Shown here: piece by piece, positions 45,817 to 60,199 of the stretch
Layout: each line of letters opens with the position of its first letter
Numbering within the stretch: the stretch's first letter is position 1
Assembly (NCBI GenBank): GCA_001586965.3
Contig: LUCW03000543.1
Coordinates: forward strand, 5,001-69,000
DNA: 64,000 nt
Source of the DNA: Sphaeroforma sirkka
Lineage: Eukaryota; Opisthokonta; Ichthyosporea; Ichthyophonida
Reading direction: 5' to 3'
Position numbers and translations under genes: made by a program
Notes under the pieces: model-generated
The model's input: the letters and a program-made list of their open reading frames with translations, nothing else
Told to the model about the DNA's origin: nothing
Databases searched by the model: none

Positions 45817-46197
45817 TCAGCCTGAAGTTTGCAGCTTTAAAACGCTTACTCTGACTGTTTCACGATGTGCTACTTCTGTGAGACTGGCAATGACTATGTT
45901 GTCTACATATACCTGTACCCCTTCTATGTCTATTAGAAGGTTGGCCATGACTCGTTGGAACTGTGCCGTCAAGGAGTGCAACCCAAATGGTGCTGTTTTG
46001 AACGAGTATTGTGCCCCTATCCGCGAGAATGTGAAGAAGTGTCTACTGTTCTCATGCACTAAGAAGTGATGGAAGCCTCCTGTGAGGCCAAGCTTCGAGA
46101 AGTATTTAGATCCTTGAAGGTTGTGTAGTACCTCTTTTATCTTCGGCAATACAAACTTATCTTGTTCATATTGGTAGTTTACTTCACGTAAATCCAA
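45817..46197 (-). pseudogene. Element B reverse transcriptase
   Basis: 126 open codons with MDLREVNYQYEQDKFVLPKI, SKLGLTGGFHHFLV and FGLHSLTAQFQRVMANLL followed by the palm catalytic block; these are Ty3 RT blocks in the right order. The start of the domain lies upstream in another piece. Confidence 0.7.
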
Positions 46198-46299
46198 ACA
46201 TGTGCGTACCTTTTTGAGTAAACATGTTTGGTCGTGTTCGCCCGTGGATAAGAGTGATAGAATACTTGTGTGGGGTGTTCACGTTTGTATATGTGTCCC

Positions 46300-47292
46300 T
46301 CACGTAGCCACTTTTGTACACTCCTTTCTGTTGCGATGCCCTTGCTTTATGGTTGCAAGTCTAATGAGATCTTCAGTTAGCTCATAGAATGTTTGCTCTG
46401 GAATACTACCATCTGCATTGGTTTGTGCTTTAATGATTCTATCGGTTTTGACCTGTTGACCATACATCCGTAGTGTGTCATAGCGATCTACCTTTAATAG
46501 CTGCAAGTTAATAGGGTCTCTGCCTGGAATATCACTGTAGCGACGGTTGATTTCCATCAGTGTGCGACGCAGGCGCTCTGTGCGTACTTCTACGTTAAGA
46601 CGGCCATTGTGTATGTCTATCAACCACTTCTGGTAAAGATAATCTACTGGTATCTTACGCAGTGTATTGATGATAATAATGTTACAGTCTTCCGCATCCT
46701 TGTAGCCTTTAGTAAGCTCGGGATCTGCGCGGATTCTCTTCAGTGCTGTCTTAGAGACATCAGTTGCATCGGTTTGAGATAGCAACTACTGAATGAAAGC
46801 TACATACTGTTGTAGTGGCATACCACTAGTCTCGAACATCTCTATTGCTTTAAACATAAACTGAATTACATCTAAGCAATCTGACATTCTCATTACCAAA
46901 CCAGAAGGCCACTTAGGAAAGTCTGAGACTTTCCATAGTTTATTCATTATCGGCTCATCTAGTTTATCACCTTCTCTTGAACTAACCAATAGAAGAGATG
47001 CTACGAGTGAAGCTATGTTGATAAATTCACCTACCTCGTTTGCGTCTGTTGCTGCCAACTGTCTCTCAAATAGCTCCATGAGCCATGCATCTAACTTGGG
47101 AGTCAAGCGCTTGGACTGTTGATCATTCAAGCGCTTGGGCTGTTGATCATGCACTGCCTGTCTCAGCTTGTGCAGCGTGACTATATCAACCTTGTCCTTA
47201 GGACCGAGTACCCATACCTTGTCGCGAATCAGAGTGATAAGATGGTGACACTTGTACACCTTCTTATCAATCGTCTCTACATACTTGGCCAT
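46300..47292 (-). CDS. Element B gag-like region
   Basis: Two abutting open segments (47292-46786 and 46785-46300) encode about 330 helical, charged residues without enzyme motifs, upstream of reverse transcriptase. The position suggests capsid-type gag. I recognise no sequence signature beyond that. Confidence 0.45.
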
Positions 47293-47293
47293 G

Positions 47294-48243
47294 TCTGGAT
47301 CCTTGGGGATCCCTTCCCCTGGGGAGGAGGTGTGTTTTCAGACATAGTTGGTGGTGTATGCGTGCGGTTGCGTTGTTCGCTATTCGGTTTGGCTTGTTTG
47401 GCTTGTCTTGCTGTTCTTGCTTCTGCTTGTGCACTTGATGTCATTGACTGTTTTGTGTTGGACAGTGAGAGTGACTGTTGTTTAGTGGCTTGTGATTATT
47501 TGCTTTGCTTTACTTCTATGTGTGTGCGCCTATCCTTCCCTTCTATCACCAAAGCACTAAGCATGAGACACTACTGCACTGTGTGTGTGTGTGTGTACTT
47601 ATTTGTGTTTGCTTTGGCTGCGCTTGGCTGTGTGTGGGCTCAAGTTGTAGTCCGTTTGCGTTGTGTTCAAATCTCTCTGTGTGTGTGTGTGTTTGATATG
47701 TTATCCGTTTAATCTGTTGTTAGGTTTGAAAAACCCTAATCATCAGACTCCTGAGGTTATGTTTTGAAAAACCCTAGTCATCAGGTTCTGGGTCTTGGGT
47801 TCAGAAACCCCAAGTGACGTCACACTGTCAATAATCTCTTATTGTTAGCTGACTGGTATACTCGTTTGATTTGATTCCTTCTCGTGTATATTAGAATATG
47901 AGCATTGATAACTTCCACTGGAGGTCCAGTGGTGTTATGAGCGTCTGAATCGTTGTGCCAGCTTACTATGTGCTGGTCTTTTAATATATGTGATATCTCA
48001 GGTGCTATACTTATATAAGTATGCCCTAACAATAAACATATTTCTCTTGATTCAGGTCTTTTTATTTTGAGCCTGTGTTCGTATATATCTGAGTCAGATT
48101 TGCCAATTCATATAACTATAGTTATAGTTTGGTCTTTATATGGAGGTGTTTGCACCTCTATGTATGTATATACTCACACAACACATATACTAATGTAATA
48201 AGAGAGCGCGCACCAAAGTGTTTTGTTATCGATTGGCAGTCCC
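47294..48243. other. Spacer upstream of element B
   Basis: Contains short (TG)n runs (47581-47596, 47679-47692) and a GAAAAACCCTARTCATCAG motif repeated at 47730 and 47777, perhaps the remains of an LTR related to LTR-B. No LTR boundary can be placed. Confidence 0.35.
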
Positions 48244-48838
48244 TGTAGAAATACGGTCTCCGGTCAGTCTAAAATATCAAGATCAATTGAGATAATACAT
48301 TGGTTTTTATTTGTATTTTAAATATTTTAATACAAGCTTTTTTCCAATATTTCCAAAGTGTTCTAAATTCACTTTGATGGCTCCAATAGCCTGAGTATTT
48401 GGTATGACTCATCTACTTGGACCTATTTGAGACATTAGTAGATGTAGGATATTATAAACTAAATTTTATAATCTCCGAACTACTACTTATAGATTTTGGT
48501 CCTCCCGCCAATCTCCAAAATCCAATAAGTCTTTTTCTTTTTTTAACTTTTCTTCAGATAGAACTTTATTTATATCAGCTAATGTATTAACGTGACTTAC
48601 GCTATTATGTCTATCTACAAATTAGGCATGTGGTTATGAACACTTAGTACTTCTAGTGAAAATTATTCAATAAAAGAACAGCTAGAGGTACGCCCTGTGT
48701 GATCGAGGATATTTAGGCTCTTAACAAGAGGCAGTCCCGATCATTCTTACACAAGCTACCACTGCTAAATCCTAACTGACTAAATTGTATTTTAGTTTAT
48801 TATAGTTTGAAACCTAGTAATTTCCATCGAAGTTTACA
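48244..48838 (+). mobile_element. LTR-A (5' LTR-like) before a gag-like region
   Basis: 595 bp, TGTAGAAATACGG to GAAGTTTACA. Followed by an 80-bp leader and a gag-like frame in the same orientation, so it behaves as the 5' LTR. No matching target duplication. Confidence 0.85.
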
Positions 48839-49574
48839 TATTTTTTCAGTTAAATAGTAGTTACAGTAGTGTACTGCTTCTAGACTGTCTGACATCGATT
48901 TACTATCCAGCAAATACTATGGCTAAGGGTACTTCTAAAGGCAAGGGAGCGGCTAGCTCTAAGCCTGCTAAGCCTGCCGAGGTTCCTGAGGTCCCTGTGG
49001 AAACACCTAGCCTGTCTGGAGTTGAGCCTGCCGAGGAAACTGTTGGGGAAGCCAATTCTGAGGTTGGTACAGAGGATTATTCTGAGGATGACTCGTCGGA
49101 TCCTAAAGCCTTGGAAGAAGAGGTATCTACTACCACGGAAAGGCTCGCCGGCGTCCGTGTATCACCTAGGAGTGAAGCTCAGGACCCCAGCTTGCCCCCC
49201 CCTGACCACGTGCCGTCAAATATTGGGGATAAACGTCGAAAGGCTGGAAAATTCGTGGATACGAATGTCGGGGGGCATTATAACTCCACATCTAAAGGAC
49301 ACTCCAGCACAAATCCGGAGTGAAAAAAGAAGTATTGGACCTGTCCGAAAATTTCGGTTTCGCCATCGATGGAGAAGCCATTCCATTCAGCTCAAATCTT
49401 GGGGCTGAAGCTGAGGACGCCATAACTCAACAACGAGTGGTTGGATCCTCTCAATCTCGACGCCAATTGAACCGCACTGAAGCGCTCTTGAAGGAGCTAG
49501 CGGTAGCAGCAGTTGTGGACCCCTCTATCGTGTCCCACTTGGCTGATATTCTTCCTATACCGAAGAAGAAGAAA

Positions 49575-49665
49575 AAAAAATTCGGGCCCAGTTTCGAACC
49601 CGAGACCTACTGGATTACCAGCCAGTACGTGTACCACTAAGCCAGTTACCACTGGTGAGAGAGAA
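49575..49665 (-). ncRNA. tRNA-like / SINE-like sequence with pol III boxes
   Basis: The minus strand has a box A-like TGGCTTAGTGGTA, an anticodon-stem-like hairpin (TACTGG...CCAGTA) and a box B-like GGGTTCGAAACTG, followed by a T-run that could end pol III transcription. The acceptor and T stems pair poorly, so a working tRNA is unlikely; a tRNA pseudogene or tRNA-derived SINE inserted into the gag-like region fits better. Confidence 0.45.
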
Positions 49666-50329
49666 AATATTTCAAAATTTAATCTCTATAGCTCTGATGC
49701 TACCATTGACCATCCTCTTGACAAGCCTAACCCTGTCAGAGGATATGATCGTATGGAACTCGATGAGGCTTACCATCCTCGTAATATCGACCCTCATTTG
49801 CCAACTAACCCTGGTAATCACGATTTTGGCAATCGCTACACCAGTACCTCGTTAGAGAGTTCCCGCTCTAATCCTGAGGATGAAGAAGTGAGAACCAGAC
49901 ATACTCGTCTCAGGCTATTACGCTCTGGTATGCAAGTCCTTGAGGACCGTCTATTGAATGACTCTGACCTTGACGATAGGAAAGCGGATAACATTCGCTA
50001 TCTAATCGATAACAAGAGAAAGGGAATAGACACCATCTTGGCACTAGCAGCCCGTAGCACTGAGTATGAGCCTCGTGAACACTTAGAACCAAGCTTTATA
50101 AAGCAGTTAGGTAACGCGCAGGCTGAGGTCGATTTCTCTACTAATGAGAGTACAGTGGAGACACTGAAGGCCTTCGACCAACTTAAGGAGTCTGCCAGCC
50201 TTAGGGATGAGCAGATGATGAATGCCTTTATTCATTTATGTGAGCCAGGTAAATGGCAAACTATCTTGAAGGCTCATGAGCCCAACTGGAAAGCCCTACC
50301 CTGGCACCAGTTGCGTGATAATAAACTTA

Positions 50330-50925
50330 TGTAAACTTCGATGGAAATTACTAGGTTTCAAACTATATTAAACTAAAATACAATTTAGTCAGTTAGATTT
50401 AGCAGTGGTAGCTTGTGTAAGAATGATCGGGACTGCCTCTTGTTAAGAGCCTAAATATCCTCGATCACACAGGGCGTACCTCTAGCTGTTCTTTATTGAA
50501 TAATTTTCACTAGAAGTACTAAGTGTTCATGACCACTTGCCTAATTTGTAAATAGACATAATAACGTAAGTCACGTTAATACATTAGCTGATATAAATAA
50601 AGTTCCATCTGAAGAAAAGTTAAAAAAAAAAAAAAAGACTTATTGGATTTTGGAGATTGGCGGGAGGACCAAAATCTATAAGTAGTAGTTCGGAGATTAT
50701 AAAATTTAGTTTATAATATCCTACATCTACTAATGTCTCAAATAGGTCCAAGTAGATGAGTCATACCAAATACTCAGGCTATTGGAGCCATCAAAGTGAA
50801 TTTAGAACACTTTGGAAATATTGGAAAAAGAGCTTGTACTAAATTATTTAAAATACAAATAAAAACCAATGTATTATCTCAATTGATCTTGATATTTTAG
50901 ACTGACCGGAGGCCGTATTTCTACA
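50330..50925 (-). mobile_element. LTR-A solo LTR nested in the gag-like region
   Basis: 596 bp in minus orientation, bounded by the 4-bp duplication CTTA (50326-50329 and 50926-50929). It is nearly identical to the LTR at 740-1341. It is younger than the gag-like region it interrupts. Confidence 0.9.
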
Positions 50926-51649
50926 CTTAACACCTTTTTTGAAGATGCACGTGATCGTGAACTTTTAGAGTCTCGCAAGTTCTTTGCAAACGATACCACT
51001 ATTCGAGGTGCTCTAGCTCATATGACACATATGAATACTCGGATGGGTGGTCGTACCTATACTGGCGAATATTTATTAATTTGTAAGATGATGGAGACTC
51101 TGGGAGCTAACCTCTTTAAGAAAGTCAATGATGACATCATCGCCTATGGTGATTTGCGATCTATGCCTTGGTCTGTCTTTGAGAAGATAGTTCACAAGCA
51201 TACCAATTCCTCTACTAGAGTACTTAGTACCACGAGCTACACCCAGCCCACTAAGCGAAACGCAGTAGAGACTAATACTGCGCGTAGTACTAAGAAACCT
51301 CGCACTACTACTGGGGGTACTGGCTCTACTTCTACCGAACCGAAAGGTGAAAAGAAGGTGAGAGCGCCTTGCAAGAAGTGTGGTTACAACCTCACAAAAC
51401 GTAATGGCAAGTGGAATGGTAGACAAGACCCTGTTAAGTGTGCACCAGGCAAGCCAGATTTTGGACATTATATGAAAGAGTGTGCTACTTGCAAGGGTAC
51501 TAACGGTTGGCACAAAGAGGATTGCAAGAACTTACCGGACGTCCAAGTTAAGCACTGACAGTACCATATGTGTGCACTAGAGCAAGATTATGAGAAAATG
51601 TTCAATAAAATCCATACCAAAGGAGATGAACGTATCTTTCAATAGAAGT

Positions 51650-51894
51650 ATCCTTAGCCATAGTATTTTCTGGATAGTAAATCGATGTCAGACAGTCTAG
51701 AAGCAGTACACTACTGTAACTACCAAATAACTGAAAAATATGTAAACTTCGATGGAAATTACTAGGTTTCAAACTATATTAAACTAAAATACAATTTAGT
51801 CAGTTAGGATTTAGAAGTGGTAGCTTGTGTAAGAATAATCGGGACTGCCTCTTGTTAAGAGCCTAAATATCCTCGATCACACAGGGCGTACCTC
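51650..51894 (-). mobile_element. Inverted leader plus partial LTR-A
   Basis: 51650-51740 is the reverse complement of the leader and gag start at 48839-48927; 51741-51894 is the 3'-terminal 154 bp of an LTR-A in minus orientation. The LTR is cut off at 51894 and integrase sequence follows. It faces the LTR-A at 48244 across the gag-like region. Confidence 0.85.
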
Positions 51895-52552
51895 ATCGTC
51901 TTAGAAGAGAGTTCGGTAACGTTGGCGTTTCGATTTATAATGTTAACGTAATCGCCGACTTTGAACTGAACAATGTTCTTAGTGTTATTCCATCGGTCAT
52001 ACGCTTTAAGTAGGACGCGATTTTTGTGCTCGAGTAAACAGGGGTAAACAACATTCGGCATATGCTCAATCTTTTGTAGCCACGGAGTATCGTGTTTCTC
52101 GGGCGCAGTTTTATCAAACGTTGCTTGTAATTCACTATAGCGGCCAAAGAAATAGTGAAACGGGAGTGTTCCAGTTTGAGGATTCATGCAGTTATTCATT
52201 TGAGTCTGAACCCATTTCGAATGATAAGGCCACATATCCTCAACGTCGTCTAGTGCGGTACGCAAGAGTTTCTTAAGTTCTCTATGACGTGTCTCATTTG
52301 CACCCTGCGTTTGAGGTTTGTAAGGAGCACCACGCCTATGGGTCATGCCTGATACGAGTATAAGTGCCTCCATTACGTCGGTACAAACCTCACTACCGTT
52401 ATCAGAACATAGTACTCGGGGAAACCGAAGTCATTAAAGACGTGATAGCATAATTCTGCCACTGTTTGTGGACGTTTGTTCGGTATTGCATAAAGCAAGT
52501 TATAGCCCGAAGCCACACATAAGGAATGACAGATATATACATCGCCAGTATG
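51895..52552 (-). pseudogene. Element A integrase fragment
   Basis: Minus strand: SGYNLLYAIPNK and GFP near the core, then GAPYKPQTQGANETRHRELKK with the catalytic Glu region, and KVGDYVNIINRN in the C-terminal barrel. It belongs to a Ty3-type integrase distinct from elements B and D. It is broken and interrupted by the LTR-A on its right. Confidence 0.65.
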
Positions 52553-53150
52553 TGTAGAAATACGGCCTCCGGTCAGTCTAAAATATCAAGATCAATTGAG
52601 ATAATACATTGGTTTTTATTTGTATTTTAAATATTTTAATACAAGCTTTTTTCCAATATTTCCAAAGTGTTCTAAATTCACTTTGATGGCTCCAATAGCC
52701 TGAGTATTTGGTATGACTCATCTACTTGGACCTATTTGAGACATTAGTAGATGTAGGATATTATAAACTAAATTTTATAATCTCCGAACTACTACTTATA
52801 GATTTTGGTCCTCCCGCCAATCTCCAAAATCCAATAAGTCTTTTTTTCTTTTTTTAACTTTTCTTCAGATAGAACTTTATTTATATCAGCTAATGTATTA
52901 ACGTGACTTACGCTATTATGTCTATCTACAAATTAGGCATGTGGTTATGAACACTTAGTACTTCTAGTGAAAATTATTCAATAAAGAACAGCTAGAGGTA
53001 CGCCCTGTGTGATCGAGGATATTTAGGCTCTTAACAAGAGAGGCAGTCCCGATCATTCTTACACAAGCTACCACTGCTAAATCCTAACTGACTAAATTGT
53101 ATTTTAGTTTATTATAGTTTGAAACCTAGTAATTTCCATCGAAGTTTACA
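52553..53150 (+). mobile_element. LTR-A copy
   Basis: 598 bp, nearly identical to 48244-48838, apart from slightly longer poly-T and an extra AG. The hexamer AGTATG precedes it and occurs again at 53252-53257, after a 100-bp hairpin that follows the LTR, so LTR and hairpin may have entered together. Confidence 0.85.
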
Positions 53151-53257
53151 ATACTTAAAATTGTCTATGTATATTCGTAGAAACTTTAAAATTGTCTATG
53201 TATATTCGCGAACAGAGCAAAAGTTTCTACGAATATACATAGACAATTTTGAGTATG
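53151..53257. repeat. Hairpin-forming inverted repeat
   Basis: A ~35-bp arm (ATACTTAAAATTGTCTATGT... to GAAACTTT) at 53151-53187 pairs with its inverted copy at 53219-53256, with a partial third copy in the loop. It abuts the right end of an LTR-A. Confidence 0.8.
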
Positions 53258-54687
53258 ACCCATGAGAATGACACTCAAAAATCATCAGGGCCTGGTTATA
53301 TACAATCGCCATGAGAAAGTTCGAGAACTTCGTAGCAGAGGGGTTTCCAAGCCCGTGCCTTTCCCTCTCACTACGAGTGCTATAGTTATAGTTAATAGCC
53401 TCGGATGTTAGTAGTACAAGTTCGTTCGGGAATAGATAGAGATAGGTCCCGGCGGACTATAAAGCAGTCCACGTCCAGCGTTAGAGTTCAGACTTTCACT
53501 AAGAACATAAGGAAAACAAGGACGAAGAGGAAAACCTAAGAATAAAGCTACTACTACCGAATTTTGGGAATTTGTAATTTTTGGCGCCAAAACTGTGATA
53601 ATCATTTTTGGGCCGACTTTTGGATTTGGAGAATAAGGACCGAACTTTAGGGAATTCGAGGGACCTTATATTTTTTTTAAAACACAAAACAAACGATTGA
53701 AAATTTGTCATAGCCTACTTTTTAAATAAATACATACTGTTGTATTTACAATTTAGAAGGCTATGATACTGTATGTACATAATTATACATAGTATTTACT
53801 ACTATAGAAATCTTGAAACCACCATAAATAGAGCCACCTACACAAGCCACCTACGGATGTAGCCACCTACACTATTTACTATGGTGTTCAAAATTAAAAA
53901 TTAAAGTATGTATTTAGGCTATGAATATGTAGCATTGTCAATTTTATTTCTTCCACTAGTCCAGAAAACTGAAAGCTGGTCAATGCAGCTGCACTACTGC
54001 AGTACTACCATGGATAAAAAACTAGTGAATATAGCCACAAACTAGAGAGTGGTGTAGACGACGTAGTTATGTGTATAGTTGCTCTACTTAGGAACCGTTT
54101 ACTTTGAAAGTACTTTAGTAATGCTATTTTGAAAAAAGAATAAACAAACACATGCATTGTCTTCATAACTTATATAAGTGCGTCGAATGAACAAACAAAA
54201 TGAAGAATGATCATAATGAACAAACACAAGTATTGTCTCCACAATTCTTATATATGAGTTGCCTTCAAAATTTATATAGCCATGCCTATTTGAGTTTTTT
54301 GTTTTCAATCGATAGTAGATTCCAAATCTTCTTGCATTGTCTTTCTCTACGGGTACGAAACTTAACAAGCACTTGCATTTTGTCTTCGAAACTTTTCTAC
54401 GAGTATATTAAAGAAAACGAACACTTGCAATTGTCGTTAAAACTTTTCTACGCGTATATCAAAAATGAACAATAAAATGTATTGCCCTTTGATCTTTTAT
54501 CTAAGTGTATAAAATGGTTTGATATTCAAAATTCAATTAAGAGGTTGATTTTATTTCCTAAATTTCGAATACGATCTATACTTGCAAGATCATGCTGCGC
54601 CGTTTTCTATGCAGCTCTGTATATGTAGTTGTCTAAGTTTTATGTACGTGCAGAATCTGGATTCTACATGGGTGCAGGCGTGCTTCG
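53258..54687. other. Intergenic region downstream of the desaturase gene
   Basis: No gene is supported. It contains four close copies of the decamer-like AGCCACCTAC near 53828-53872 and a degenerate ~60-bp repeat with the phrase AAACTTTTCTACG (54380-54460). TTTTATTT at 54549-54556 gives AATAAA on the minus strand about 130 bp past the desaturase stop, a candidate polyadenylation signal. Confidence 0.5.
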
Positions 54688-56894
54688 TTACGCCGCAGTT
54701 ACAGTCGGTCCGCCTAGGCTTCTTTCTGCATCAGTCACTAGAGGTTTATCAGAATCTTCCCCTTCTAGTCTTCCTATAATCATCATATCCAGCATATTTC
54801 TCGCTGCTTTCGAGTGCGTATGCTTGAACGAAAACTGGTGCTCGATGTATTCGGGTTTTTTCGAGCCCATCGCGGCAAGAATCTTCTCGCCTCCGGGATG
54901 TTGCGATACAAACGATGAAATGTCGTAGACCCTGAAAATTCCGCGACGAAAAATCAAGAGTTTAGACTTCGTTCGCGATATCCGATTGGAAAGACATGTT
55001 AGAACGGCTAGATCAGCGGAACAGTAACAAACCCCATGACGATATAATAGGAAAACCAATAAAAGCTCAAGAAATAAATAGAACTTACAATCCATTCATA
55101 GTCACCCAGATGTTCCCCGCCTCCTTCGCCTTTTCATAATCTTTCAAAGCAATTATATTCTTAAAGCTCGCGGGATCGGGCCATACAATGCTCTGCTTCA
55201 TGCCTATGACCTTTCTTTCTTGCACTTGGTACCTGTATAAACGAAACAGAATAAAAAAAATCAGCAATAAGCATACAAATTGCGTACATTTGATAAAGCA
55301 CGCGATTCCTATCGCAAATCAACGGACAATTGTCTAAACGAATCATGGAAACTATCTAAAATATAGACACGTGACTAACCTCGCCTTTTGGATTTCATTT
55401 TCGGTGGGATGCTTCAGATTGTAAGTTATCCCAAAATAAGACGCGATCAAGATGAGGCTCTTGGTAGGGTCATAATGAAACCTGTAATAGTGACAAACTT
55501 AGAATTAGAAGACGGCCAAAATTGTTAACAGACATGTCGCACGATACAATCAACGGACAACTTTATGTATTAACAGGACCAGCTTAATATAACGCTGAAT
55601 ATGTCTAACAGCTCAACATACGTACTGAAAAAATCTAGTAACGATGATACGAATCAAACGCAAATAAAAGTTCACTAATGGGTATTTCTCACCATATCTC
55701 AAAATTTCTAACACCTGTAAAAAGCCCAGTTACATACATAGTTCTCACAGAAATACGTCGTTATAGTACACTGAACAATAAACACAGTATCAATGCAAAT
55801 ATAGAAAGACATAATCCTAGAAGCATAAAAACCAAGCAAATGGACAACACAACTCACCGTATTTGCAAATAATTGAAAGCATATACGCAAGTATAGTGGA
55901 CGTTTCTAATGTACATAAATAAAGAGTAAAATAAACCGAAACTGCAATCACAAGGAAGATAACTGATTAAATACCGTGCACATGCATAATCAAAGTACAA
56001 GTTTCTACCTCACATATATGAGATAACTTACCACTTAAGTCCATTCTGGTAGCTAAAACTGAATGCGTGATGAAAGCCATGGTTTCCTTCTCCAAATGTG
56101 AGCAACGCAGTCAAGAAGTGGTCCTTGGCCGACGTTTCATTCGAGTATTCGTCTGAACCCAGCCAGTGCGCAAGCGAATTGACGAACCAGGTAGAGTGCC
56201 AGGTCAAGATACGAGCAAATAGACCACCGTATACGAAAGCTTGGATAGGGTCATTTCTCCAGACCAATAGAGGCACAAAGAAGGCCACGCTGAAGTTGAG
56301 CGGAATATAGAACTTATGTTGTAGCGCCACCACCCAGTCCTATGATGCGAACAAAAAACATGCGAGTTTTAGAAATATACATAATAAACTATCTGCATCC
56401 CAAACGGGCTAATATTAAATTTTACATATAAAGTGTACCATGAGAATACTTACCGCTTTCAAGTCGTTAACATTGATCTTATCGAGGTACTGCTTTCGGT
56501 CCGGATTCCGTAGCAGCCAGCCACAGTGAGAGTACCAAAACCCGTACATTGGACCATATGGATCAGCAGGAGTATCTGGGAACGAGTGATGTAGTCGGTG
56601 CAGCTTGCTCCACCACAAAACAGATCCTTGTAGCGAGCCTGCGCCCCAGAACGCCCACCAAAGTCGCCATGGCGCAATTGCTGAATATGATCTATGACTC
56701 CACATGCGATGGTAGCCAACCGTGACTGCTAGTCCAGTCAATAGATACATCACAAGGCATGATATAAACCCCGTTCTATTAACGGGATAATATATGGCGC
56801 CATAGAGAAAAGCGATGTGGAAGGAGCTGATAAAGACTAGTGGGAACCAGTTAATGGGTGCATAGGGCGCTGTGGGCGCTGTGGACCCTGACAT
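54688..56894 (-). CDS. Acyl-CoA delta-9-type desaturase with C-terminal cytochrome b5 domain
   Basis: Five exons, 412 residues: 56454-56894, 56032-56339, 55380-55481, 55089-55232, 54688-54931. All introns are GT-AG and join in frame; they are 114, 550, 147 and 157 bp. The protein is a membrane di-iron desaturase of the ER: hydrophobic segments near residues 16-35, 43-60 and 158-175, and the three His boxes HRMWSH (62-67), HRLHH (99-103) and HGFHH (234-238), plus NSLAHWLG (201-208). The cytochrome b5 part has the heme motif HPGG (343-346) and a second candidate heme His around 369-371. This order is that of fungal Ole1-type enzymes, which introduce the first double bond into palmitoyl- or stearoyl-CoA using the fused b5 as electron donor. 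It is shorter than Ole1 (about 510). The start is the first ATG of an open frame with a usual family N-terminus. Regiospecificity is inferred. Confidence 0.9.
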
Positions 56895-59695
<2,801 letters not shown>

Positions 59696-59809
59696 ATTAT
59701 ATATATATGTGTATATATTTTATATACACTTCAGAATCTATTTACAAATCAATATGCGGGTATTGTATAGGTAATTATTGTACAGGTAGTAATGTCAGTG
59801 AACGAAGGA

Positions 59810-59812
<3 letters not shown>

Positions 59813-59906
<94 letters not shown>

Positions 59907-59936
59907 TATATATTATATATATATATATATATATAA
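59813..59936. repeat. (TA)n microsatellite, second tract
   Basis: About 90 bp of TA, a GATA/TTATA interruption and more TA. The unique stretch between the two tracts has no coding signal. Confidence 0.95.
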
Positions 59937-60199
59937 ATGCACACGGATCCACCAGTCAATGCACGTTTCGCATGTATATTACTTACCTAATCATTTCAAG
60001 TTGTAGCAATCGAGATGGCGTCCAAAATCTATCGACTTTTTGAGCGTCTTAAGATTTTTCGTGGATCTGTTAGTAATCATACCCTATCCAACGCACTGAC
60101 CGAGATACAGGTAGATATATCATATTTTGAGATAATATGTGATATATCTGTGGCATTCCTGTGTCTCTCCCTCGCTCTGCAACCAGTATGATACCTGTT

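Larger units (their letters stand above)
43633..47293 (-). mobile_element. Element B: Ty3/gypsy gag-pol, broken
   Basis: In the minus direction: gag-like region (47292-46786), a further gag/pol linker (46785-46300), reverse transcriptase (46197-45817), RNase H (45653-45051), Dam-like methyltransferase (45026-44502) and integrase (44402-43633). The element is cut at its integrase end by the duplicated segment to the left, and no LTR is found at the gag end. It is broken, with about half a dozen breaks. Confidence 0.75.
48919..51558 (+). pseudogene. Element A gag-like region, interrupted
   Basis: Starts MAKGTSKGKG, with a Lys/Ala/Pro/Glu-rich N-terminus, continues with helical charged sequence and ends with paired CxxC blocks (CKKCGYN, CATCKG, HKEDCK) that look like zinc-binding nucleocapsid. 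A full LTR-A in opposite orientation (50330-50925) and a tRNA-like insertion (about 49575-49660) interrupt it. The region is broken. Function as gag is inferred from position after an LTR and the zinc-binding end. Confidence 0.55.
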
